Source of the DNA: Cornus controversa
Taxonomy: Eukaryota; Streptophyta; Magnoliopsida; Cornales; Cornaceae
Length of the DNA stretch: 64,000 bases
Assembly: GCA_026545225.1 (NCBI GenBank)
Contig: CM048854.1
Span: 29,487,230 to 29,551,229 of the forward strand
Reading direction: 5' to 3'
Under the pieces are notes generated by a model. The model ran no database searches. It worked only from the letters and a program-made list of their open reading frames with translations, and was not told where the DNA came from. Position numbers and translations under genes: made by a program. Shown in pieces: positions 25,501 through 36,895 of this stretch. Position 1 is the stretch's first letter, and the number at the start of each line of letters is the position of its first letter.

Positions 25501-28500
25501 ATTGTGTCTTTGGAAAACAGTGTAAAGTGAAGTTCAGTGCGGGAATTCACAAGACCAAGGGCACATTGGATTATATCCATTCTGATCTTTAGGGTCCTTC
25601 TCAAGTTAATTCACATGATGGTGGTAGATATATGATGACATTGATTGATGATTTTTCTCAAAAAGTTTGAGTTTATATTCTGAAAAAAATAAGGCCTTTA
25701 TCACGTTCAAGCAATGGAAGACCTTAATTGAAAAGCAGATTGGAAAACAGGTTAAACGCTTGAGGACAGACAATGGTTTGGAGTTCTGTGATGGAGACTT
25801 TAATGAGTTTTGCAAGACTCACGGGATTATGAGACACCGCACAGTGAGAAAAACTCCACAGCAGAATGGAGTTGCTGAACGGATGGAGAGAACACTATTG
25901 GAGAGAGCACGGTGTATGTTATCCAATGTTGGGTTAGACAAAGTGTTCTGGGTTGAAACTGTTTCCATAGCTTGTTTCTTGGTGAACCGGCCTCCATCGA
26001 CTGCTATAGACTGTAAGACTCCGGAGGAGGTATGGTTTGGTTCTCCTGCTAGTTACAGTAATATGAGAATATTTGGGTGTCCTGCGTATGCTCATGTCAA
26101 TGAAGGGAAGCTTGAACCGAGGGCTAAGAAGTGCATATTTCTTGGTTATGAGCCTGGGGTCAAGGGTTACAGATTGTGGTGCCCAGATGCTTCAGGAAAG
26201 AAATTACTTGTTAGCAGAGATGTGACCTTTCATGAGTCTGCGATGCTTACTCTGCAAAAGGAGGTAGTTGATTTAGCTAGATCTCAGGGTGTCAATGAGC
26301 AAGTGGAGCTATCAGAAGTTCAGTAGAGAGTGTTCTTGATCAATTGAATGATGAGCAGGTGCAGTTTCAGGTTGAGGAAGAAGATACACAGTTGCAGCGC
26401 TACAATGTGGCTAGAGACAGACCGAGGAGGGCGATTAAGCCACCTCAAAATTATAGCTTTTCACATACTGATCCAGTTGCTTATGCACTTACTGTGACAG
26501 AGAGTATTGATGAGCAGGTACCGTGTACTTATCATGAGACCATCATAGGTGGCGAGTCAGCACAATGGTCTGTTGCCATGAGTGAGGAGATTGAGTCTCT
26601 TTATAAGAACCAGACTTAGGAGTTAGTCAAGAAGTTTAAGGGCCTGAAGATTGTGAGTTGTAAATGGGTTTTCAAGAAGAAGGAAGGAACTCCAGGAGTG
26701 GAAGATGCGAGGTTCAAGGCACGCTTGGTGGCGAAAGGCTATACACAGAGGGAATAGGTGGACTTCAATGAAGTTTTCTCTCTTATTGTGAAACATAGCT
26801 CAATCCGAGTGTTATTTGCTATGGTTGCTCTGTATGACTTGGAGCTTAAGCAGATTTATATGCATCAGCCTGAGGAGTTTGAGATTCAAGGAAAGGAAGA
26901 CCATGTTTGCCTACTGAAGAAGTCCTTGTATAGGTTGAAGCAGTCTCCTAGACAGTGGTACAAGCGATTCGACAACTTTATAGTTGGGAGTGGCTACTAT
27001 AGGAGTGAGTTCAACAGATGTGTGTATTACAGGAGGCTCTCAGATGGTTCGTATTTGTACTTGTTACTCTATGTTGATAACATGTTGATAGCTTGTAGAA
27101 ACATATCAAAAATCAACATGTTGAAGGTTCAGTTTAGTGGTGAATTTGAGATGAAGGATTTAGGTGCTGCGAAGAGGATTTTGGATATGGAGATTTACAG
27201 AGACAGAGGAGTGGGCAGATTGTATTTGTCACAAAAGAAATACATCAAGAAGATGCTGGAACGCTTCAGTATGCAAGCATCAAAACTTGTGAGTACTCCA
27301 TTGGCAACCCACTTCAGACTTTTGTCAGAATTCTCACCACAGACCGAGGAAGAGGTGGAGCACATGTCTCGTGTTCCTTATGCTAGTGCAGTTGGTAGCA
27401 TCATGTATGCTATGGTGTGCACTAAGCCAAACATTTCACATGCAGTTAGTGTAGTGAGCAGATACATGGATAAACCTAGGAAGATTCATTGGCTGGCTGT
27501 GAAATGGATATTGCGGTATTTGCGAGGTACTGTAGATGTTGGATTAGTCTATGACAGAGGCAACAACATGTCTGGGAGTGTTGTTGGATATGTTGATTTG
27601 GATTATGCTAGAGATCTTGATAGGAGGAGGTCCTTGACAGGGTATGTCTTTACTCTTTGTGGGAGTGTGATCAGTTGGAAGGCAACTTTGCAGTCTACAG
27701 TTGTCTTGTCTACTACAGAGGTTAAGTACATGGCTGCCACAAAGGCAGTGAAGGAAGTTATATGGCTTAGAGGCTTGGTTAGTGATCTGGGCTTGCAGCA
27801 GGATGATTTGACTGTATTTTGCGACAGCCAGAGTGCTATACATCTGACTAAAAATCAAGTGTTCCATGAAAGGACTAAGCATATTGATGTCAGGTTGCAC
27901 TTCATTAGAGATGTGATCGCACAGGGTGCTATTGCAGTAAGGAAGATTGGGACAGTAGAGAATTCGGCAGATATGATGACTAAGGTCATTCCTACTATCA
28001 AATTCAGACATTGTTTGGGCTTGATTGGTGTTTACAGTTGCTGAGGCCCTTAGGGGCATGTGAAGGAGGCAAAAGGAGTAGCTGGGATTGTGGAGCTTCG
28101 CGGAATTCGAGCCAAGGTGGAGATTTGTTATGTTGTGGCCCGAATTTTGTCTCAACCCGAGTCGCGTTGCAACCCAGTTTTGACAAAAAATTTATGACCA
28201 GTTTTTTTGCTTGCGGGTTTTAGACACGAATTAGGACTCTTTTGTAGTCCGATATATAAGGGCATCTAAGGGTTTGGAGTGAGTGAGAAAACATTGAAAA
28301 CGCAGAAAGAAAGTGAGAGCGAGAGCTAAGGTTTGGGCTTGGAACTTGTAATCTTTTGATTTTCGCATAGTGAAATCTTTCGCCAGATTTTTGCCGTGGA
28401 CGTAGGCACATCGCTGAACCACGTAAATTCCTGTGTTCTATGTATTGTGCTTGTTTCATTTTGTGTCGTATTTTGTGATTGTGCTTGGTTCGCGACAGTT

Positions 28501-31500
28501 TTTCACAACAGGATTTATATAAGATATCCAGCAAATTACTACAATTCTATATTCCTCTGTTCAATTAACTATTCTAAAGATGGAGACATTGCAACAAAAT
28601 AACATACTCTATTGCTTGGATTGAAATGAGTGGAACAAGTACTTCTAATTAATGTTTCAGATTCAGTGCACAAGTTAATCATAAGCGGGTTATGTTGCAT
28701 GAAGTACATACTTTTTTTTGTGTTTGTATTTGAGCAGGTGGTGTTCCTCTTGATGCAGGCCTGATTGTCCTTTATTTGTTTGTGTTCATCTGTACATTGG
28801 TCCTGATTATCCTAAAATTCTAGATATAATGAGACCACTATGCTAACAGCTGATGCATTTTCTGGATGCAGAAGTTGGCAGACTATATAGGTCTGCCCTG
28901 TCGGATAGCTCGAGGTTGCAAGTATTGTGATGCAGACCATCAATCTTCCTGCCTTGTCAAAATTGAGGATGACAGGAAGTTCTCAAGGTCTGATTTTTAG
29001 TGTATTCTTTTAAACTTCATTATCTTTCTTGCTTTCTTCCAAAAGTACATATTTTCTTAGAATTTAAATTGAGCAGTAAGTACCAAGGGCTGTAGCTTAA
29101 TGGTATTTCCTCTACCCTTTAAAATAGAATATTTAGCGTTCTAGGCCCTGTAGGTGCCAAAGCAAAAAGCAGGTGTGTGAGTTACTTGCCAAGGTAAAAC
29201 ATGTAAAAATAAAAATTGAGCAGTGAATGATTTAGTTACCAACTCCACGTGTTGTGCCTAATGCCTTCATACTTACATTGTTGGTCATAAGCCTATATAA
29301 AACAAGGATGGTTGCTTTAGATGGCTGAATGCTGACTAGCAATGTAAAATATTTGTTGATTACTATGAATATGAATCCTGAGAATATTTGAAATTAATAT
29401 GTGTGTGTTCTTCTTGAACAATGTGTTGCATCAACCTTTGGGTATTTAAAATAGACTAGGGATGCTACATGGTGCATATTGACGGTAGTGATAAGAGAAC
29501 GGGAAGAATAAAAGTAACATGGGTTGAGATAGTGAAAATAGATATGATAGCTTATGCTTTAATAAAGTTATGGACTTGGATGGAGCAGAATGGTGAAACA
29601 TAATTCATTCACCCAATGTAAATAGTTGGGTTGTGCTTTGTTGACTCGAATAGAGTGTAATTTAGTTATTCCTCCAGATCGTTCAATTTTTTTCCATTTT
29701 TGTGCTATGGCAACTCTTGTTTTGTGACCTCCATTAGAAGAATAGCTAGAAATGAAAAACTTATGCCATCTTGTTATTGTTTTTATTTGTTCATTTATAC
29801 ATTAACTCGTATATTTTACTTGTTGGAGAAATTATAAGTTTGATAGTCACAAGAGGAACATTGAAATGTTATTTTACCCTCTCTCTCTCTCTCTCTCTCT
29901 CTCTTGCAAGTTGTCTATAGTCAATTGCCATTGATAATCCCCCCCCACCACCCCCACCACCCCCTCTTCTTGGTATTCACAACATTGGGTGCAGCACAAA
30001 TCTTGGTTACTAATATGTACTGTGAATATATCAATCATGTGTAAGGCTTCTAGAATATTATTTGCTTCACATGATTTCTTGAGGACATAAGGAAAATCAT
30101 GAAGACGTGGATTAGAGGATGATTATGTACTTGGAAGTTGTTACCTTGGATCATCATATATTTCATATTGTGGATGTTCTCGTAGCTGGATTTTTATTTG
30201 CCATTGATGCTGAATATTGTTTTGTTTGTAATATATCCCTTAAGTCTTCAATCAAACTGTTTTTATTATCTCCTTTTTCTTATTTCTCAACAGGGAATAT
30301 GTAGTTGATCTAGTTGGGGAACCAGGAAATGTCCATGGTCCTGATTCCTCAATCAATGGAGGTGTACTTTCTTCCGTGCCTTCACCGTTTCAGATTCCTC
30401 ATATAAAAGAATTTCAACAACCTTACATGGATAATGAATCATGTTGTCAAATCCTAAACCCAAAGCAAACATGTACCCCTCCTGAAAATCCTCAATATTC
30501 AGGTATGTAATGTTTTGCATACCTTGTCATTTGTCATTCAAATTTTTTTAACACAAGGGTTAAAGGCTGGATGAATGAGTGAGCTGGTTTTGCAACGATA
30601 CCTTTGGAAGTTTGAGCTCAGATAACTTAGTTTGCAATAGTAAATAATGCTTTAGGCACAAGACTTCTGACTCTATCTATGAATCTCATTGACAAAAAAT
30701 GCCAATTTGCAAATCAGATAGTCTGATGGCCCCTTGTATGTTCATCTTCTAGAATAGTATTGGAAATGAAACCTTGTCACTTTGATATATATTAGATCAC
30801 GAATGCAATTTATATGACTCCAATCCAACAACTTCTTTTGTATCTGTGTTAAGTTGTGGTTTCTTGTGACAAAGTTGTATCATCTATGTAAATAAACATA
30901 AAGATGCTTTGCTGATGCACAAGATATGTATGTTGCTGTGGTTAAGGAGTTTCTTGACTTTTTATACATACACATACACAAAAACATAAATTTTGTTGTA
31001 GCTTTGTCGTCTGTACTGATGCAAGTATACATAACAGTGTCATAAAGCTTTCTACATGCTTGCAACTGATGTCAAATATTCAGAAACATGAAAGTAGACA
31101 AGTTATGGATTAATCATGGAATTTTTTTGTTAGAGTTGTTCTGTGGTGTTTACAGCCGTCTAAAGAATTTTGTTGGACACACTTGCTTGAAAGGATAGTT
31201 TGCAACATATACTGTTCTGGAAAAAACCTTCGGGATCTCAAGATGCTGCTGCTTCAAAGTTCAAACTCACTTTTCAGATTGATCTCTTGCAGGCATTGGG
31301 GATAGAGGTCATCAAATGGAGGATAATGACTTGCTTAAAAATTCAAATGAGACCATGTATAGCCCAACCGACGAAGATCGTGGAGGAAGTGAATTGCCTG
31401 AACCTCTGGATGCTGCTGCTGCTGAGATATCAAAAGATGAATATTCTAGACCAGGTGGAGATAAAGTAATTAAACAACAGGAGTACAGAAATGCAATTGT

Positions 31501-34500
31501 TACATTTGGAAGTTCTATTGCAAATACTGCTGTAAGACCACCTAAACTGAACTTATCTGGTCAACCAGATCTTGTGGAGGTTGAGAGTAGACTTGAGTAC
31601 CGACACAAATTTTCTACTGAAACCGTCCCAAGATACTTGAACCTTGAGCCATCTCTTGCGATGGATTGGCTTGAGATCTCATGGGATGAATTACATATTA
31701 AGGAACGTGTCGGTGCTGGTAATTGTCCGCAAATCTTTTTTTCCCCCTTTTTCTTGAAGTATTCAATATTACTTCTTCAGAAGTCATAATGGAGAGTAAT
31801 GTACAGTTTGTTCCCCTCACAGGTTCATTTGGGACAGTGCATCGTGCTGAATGGCATGGATCGGTTAGTATATTTAATGCCTTGATTGCAACACCAATTA
31901 TAAAGACTTTAGGGGATCAATTAAAGTCTGATTCTGTTCGGAAATGCAAATATGACGAGTCATCCAATGTCTTTTTATAGTGAAAAGTTTGATGGATACA
32001 TTCCTGGGGAAAAAAGAAAAGATTGATAGATATAACTTTTTCATTGGTGATATACTACTGCTACTTCTGAATTCTTCTGTTTGAACATTTTGCTTGATAG
32101 TGAATATAATGTTTGAACTTGTTGACTATTTACATTGCATTACCTGGTGCTTGTCCTTTTAAGCAATGAAAGAGTTATCACCATTCTTTAAAGCCTAATT
32201 ATACTCAATGCACGTCAAGATGTTTGCATCGAAAAGTTCAATCCTGTCTGGCTTCTCAGTATTGATTTATTAAAAATTCTTCTTCAGCATGAGGGGTTAT
32301 ACCACATAATAGGGATTTAGCTTTGGTGCAATGTTAATGGAAGGATAAGAGTGACAAAATTTATAATGCAAAATAGGATACAAGTGGCACATAAACAATA
32401 CTGAGATTAAATCTTTTGCCCTGTTATGTTTAGGCCAAAATCAAGTTCAAAAAAATGACTCAAGGACATTGTTCAGTCCTACTTAAGAAACTCCAGAGAG
32501 AAATCCTGACCAAATAAAAACTTTCAAAATAAATCTTGTTTGCTGGTTTCCCTGTTGATTTTTCTTTGTGTGTATGTATTAAATGTATACAGTATTGTCT
32601 GATATAATTTTCATTTCATTACCAATATAATTTTATTTGCATTAGTTGTTTACAGAATAATCATCTTGCCCAATGAACAATTTTAATAACCAAGGACAAG
32701 TTACATTTTGCAGGTCATTTTACTTCTAACAATTTCATCTTAAGAATATTTTCTTCAGATGAAAAAAATCCATTCTTGGAAAAATGACATCCTGCTCTTT
32801 AATTTTACTGCTTTGTTTATTGTACTATATGCTTCCCTCAAGTAAGCAACATATATTTCTCTTATTGCAGGATGTTGCGGTCAAGGTTCTGACCATACAG
32901 GATTTTCATGATGATCAGTTGAAGGAGTTCCTGAGGGAGGTATGTATATACTATATAGTGAAGGTGAAGGATGGGTATTACTTATAATTCAATTTTAGAT
33001 TGTGCTGTACATGACATTTATAAGCGGTTTAACAAAGCCTATGATATTTATCACATTCAACTGGATAAATTCTTCCATATTAGGGTAAGATTTATGCATA
33101 TCTTTTCGCATTTCAGCAAACCCTTGGATCACTGATTGGAGACATTTGTTTTTAGGATATACCAGTTTTTTATGGGGGTGGTCTTCTAAGCTATGTTACA
33201 TGAACTCTTCTAATTGCATGAAGTACTCATGTCACACGCAAACACCTAACTATTAGAGTATGATATATGTGTCCGTGTCTGGTTAGACATGCGCCTAGAA
33301 AGCATATTCAATGATATTCGTATATATAATTTTACCCAAAGCTCCCTCATTATGTTTCTTTTGTTACATTATTGCTTTCAAAACAAGTAAAATATCAATG
33401 TTGAACACTCTATTTATATATAAATAGACATTTGTCCTAGAAAATAAAAGAAAATACTAATAAGTAATAATAGTATTTAGTAATGTCCCCCTATCATTAC
33501 AGTCAGGAATTTGATAAATCTGACCGTCGTCAGTCACATATCCACAATGAACACATGTAAAACTCTGGTGTAGGTTATGAGTTGTACTTTGCACTTTGGA
33601 AGCTATAGATAGGTTTGTTATTTTCAGCAGCTTCTCGCAGTTCAGTTTTATATTGTGCTACAGATGACATGCACAAGTAGTTTAACAAAGCTAGGGAAGC
33701 GATTGTTTGTTAAATTCCTTCTGCTTTGTGTTTAATTTATTTGTGTCTGATGTATTAAAAACTATTGAATAATTGGTGGGAGCATTTCATTTCCAAGATA
33801 TACCAATGTTCTCTACAATGGTTATTAATGTAGTTTCTAGTTGGCTATAGCTTAAGTTTTAATCTGCATTATTATTTTTAGGTTGCAATAATGAAACGTG
33901 TTCGTCACCCAAATGTGGTTCTCTTCATGGGTGCTGTTACAAAGCGTCCACATCTGTCAATAGTCACAGAATATCTTCCTAGGTGAAGCATTTTCTTAGT
34001 TCCTGTATAATTTGAACAATGTCTATGTGGCGCAAGTAATGAGTGTAGTAACACAGACAACTCCGCCCTTTTGTAACAGGGGTAGCCTATACCGCCTTAT
34101 CCACAGGCCATCTGCTGGGGAAATTTTAGATCAAAGGAGACGGTTGCGCATCGCGCTTGATGTGGTTTGTGTTTTCATTGTTCTCAGTTTTCTGTTGTTA
34201 AAATTTTCTGTTGAAAAACTTACTAATGTATACTGGATGCAGGCCAAGGGAATAAATTATCTTCATTGTCTTAGCCCTCCTGTAGTTCACTGGGATCTTA
34301 AATCTCCAAATCTGTTGGTTGATAAAAATTGGACTGTAAAGGTACAAATAAAATAAAATAAAATAATTTCCTCCCAAAAAAATATGCCAGTCAGCTGCCA
34401 CTAACTTGACTTCATACTATATCATGCTCAGGTGTGTGATTTTGGGCTATCCAGATTCAAAGCAAACACTTTCATACCATCAAAATCTGTTGCTGGAACA

Positions 34501-36862
34501 GTAAGTCTCTCTCTCTTGGCAAATCTTTCAGATCATACTTTGGAGGGAGTAAACTTTACCTTGATAAGTAGGCAACTTCTAGTGTTTGATATTTATTCTT
34601 AACCGGTTTACCAGTCGTTCAAAGGCTGAATTTTCTCACAAGCTAATTGTCCTTGTTTCCAAGTACTTGAAGCAAAGTTATTCTTGAGTTATTATCCCCT
34701 TTTTTTGAAAACCATATCCCCAAACTGTGATGAAACAAATTTCTCTAATTATCACTCCCATTGCAGTATTCTTGTTTTCTTCTCTCACAAGCTAATTGAC
34801 CTTGTGTAATACCCCGCTCCAACACATAATATGATATTGTCCGCTTTGGGCCTGAGCCTGCACGGTTTTGCTCTTGGGTTTTACTCCAAAAGGCCTCATA
34901 CCATTTGAAGAGAACATACTACATATAAGCACATCCCCTTTTCCACACCCAGGCGACGTGGGATTGAACACTTGTACCCTGTCAGTGTGGTAGCTCAGCC
35001 CAGTGTTTGTCTTCGCACCCGCCCACTCACACCCGTCCACAAGGGTTACTACAATCCACCCCCCCTACGAGGCCCGACGTCCTCGTCGGCACACTTCCGG
35101 CTGGTTTCAGGCTCTGATTCCAACTGTAATATCCCGCTCCAACACATGGTATGATATTGTCTGCTTTGAGCCTGAGCCCGCACGGTTTTGCTCTTGGGTT
35201 TTACCCCAAAAGGCCTCATAGGGGGGTGGATTGTAAGTATTACAGTTGGTATCAGAGCCTGAACCCAACCGGAAGTGTGCCGATGAGGACGTCGGGCCTC
35301 GTAGGGGGTGGATTGTAGTAACCCTTGTGGACGGGTGTGAGTGGGCGGGTGCGAAGACAAACACTGGGCTGAGCTACCACACTGAAAGGGTACAAGTGCT
35401 CAATCCCACATCGCCTGGGTGTAGAAAAGGGGATGTGCTTATATGTAGTATGTTCTTTTCAAATGGTATGAGGTATTTTGGGGTAAAACCCAAGAGCAAA
35501 ACCGTGCAGGCTCAGGCCCAAAGCGGACAATATCATACTATGTGTTGGAGCGGGGTATTACATCTTGTTTCCAAGTACTTGAAGCATAGTTATTATCTCC
35601 TTTTTTTGAAAACCATATCCCCAAACTATGATGAAACAAATTTCTCTAATTATCACTCCCATTGCAGTACGTACTGCTTCTTGTTTTCTGTGATATATAA
35701 TTGTCTTTGCTTCATTGAATAATTAATGATACACATGTTAAACCAATTTTTTTTTTCTTTCTATCAAGAATAATTGCATCATGGGTTTGCTTGATTGCTC
35801 CTGTGTACAAATAACAATGTCATTCCAAAATTTTGGATTTCTTTTTAGTATTTTTGTACTTTTATTCATGCATCCTGTTCCAGTTTTATAATCTATGTAT
35901 GTTGTTATTATCAATAACACATTTCCTCTCAAACTTGATAGAAAGTAGATATTTTGATCAATATCTTGCAGGTTGAGAATTTTCTTCGCAGTGTATCAAT
36001 CAGCGTGTAACTCTCTTGCTTTTCATTTCAGCCCGAGTGGATGGCCCCAGAATTCCTTCGCGGAGAGCCCTCAAACGAAAAGTCTGATGTTTACAGTTTT
36101 GGAGTAATTTTATGGGAGCTCGTGAGCATGGAACAGCCTTGGAGCGGACTAAGCCCTGCCCAGGTATCTTCTTCTTCTTCACCACTAATATAATTATTTC
36201 ATACATCTGATGCACATTGAAATTCTGTATTTTGATTTTTCTTGGTTGACATTGCTAACTTTCAGGTGGTTGGTGCTGTTGCTTTCCAGAACAGAAGGCT
36301 TACCATCCCACAGAATACCTCCCCTGTGTTGGCTTCCCTCATGGAATCTTGCTGGGCCGAGTAAGAATATTCTAGCAGTTCAAACTACTTCGTAATACTT
36401 AAAAATATGCCAAACCATTTACCAGATGAGCTTGATGCATACATTTAAAACCCTGTGTAACCTGAAACAGACAAGTTCTTGGACTACTACTCTTAAAAAA
36501 ACAGGAAAGGAAAAATAATATAGTAGACTTGTCCCTATTAAGATCTGCCTATGAATGGAGTCAGCTGAGGCAATATATTCCAAGAACTTAAGACCTTATG
36601 TTTTCCCAGTTCATCTCGGTCAAAAAGTTTTGGACAGTATTCTTTCTTTGTGGTGTAAGCATGATTTTTTTCTCAGTGGGAAGAAAAAATTTATTAGAAG
36701 TGGAGAAGATATGGAAGTATTTGGCAGTAAAGCAAAGGCAATTGTGATTTGTGATGGATGATGGAAAACCATGTATACTGTATATTCTTTTCCTGCATAT
36801 GAATCTATGATTTTTGCACATTGCACCTGCCATACCAAAACATGGTTCTGTATATAAATGTA

Positions 36863-36895
<33 letters not shown>

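Larger units (their letters stand above)
23736..28510 (+). mobile_element. Ty1/copia fossil B, full length with both LTRs
   Basis: The 5' LTR (23736-24120) is followed by a primer-binding site TGGTATTAGAGC (24124-24135). Then come gag (from about 24154, with a zinc knuckle near 24840), protease near 25000, integrase (about 25480-26280), reverse transcriptase (about 26600-27330) and RNase H (about 27560-28010). A polypurine tract precedes the 3' LTR (28126-28510). Perfect 5-bp target duplications GGATT flank it (23731-23735 and 28511-28515). The coding part is broken in about half a dozen places. By hand count the LTRs differ at roughly 50 of 380 positions (about 14%), mostly transitions, suggesting an insertion several million years old. 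It lies in sense orientation in intron 3 of the kinase gene. Confidence 0.95.

Noticed and set aside
28011-28223. Open frame across the end of copia B and its 3' LTR
   Set aside because: It is a shadow of the element, not a host gene.
34805-35562. Cassandra-type TRIM
   Set aside because: The LTRs lack any 5S-rRNA-like promoter segment.
34972-35722. Overlapping open frames on both strands near 35 kb
   Set aside because: They lie inside the inverted TRIM pair and its flanks and mirror each other.
35740-36031. An extra kinase exon between exons 12 and 13
   Set aside because: Exon 12 ends at 34500 and joins exon 13 at 36032 in frame to give the continuous family sequence VAGTPEWMAPE.
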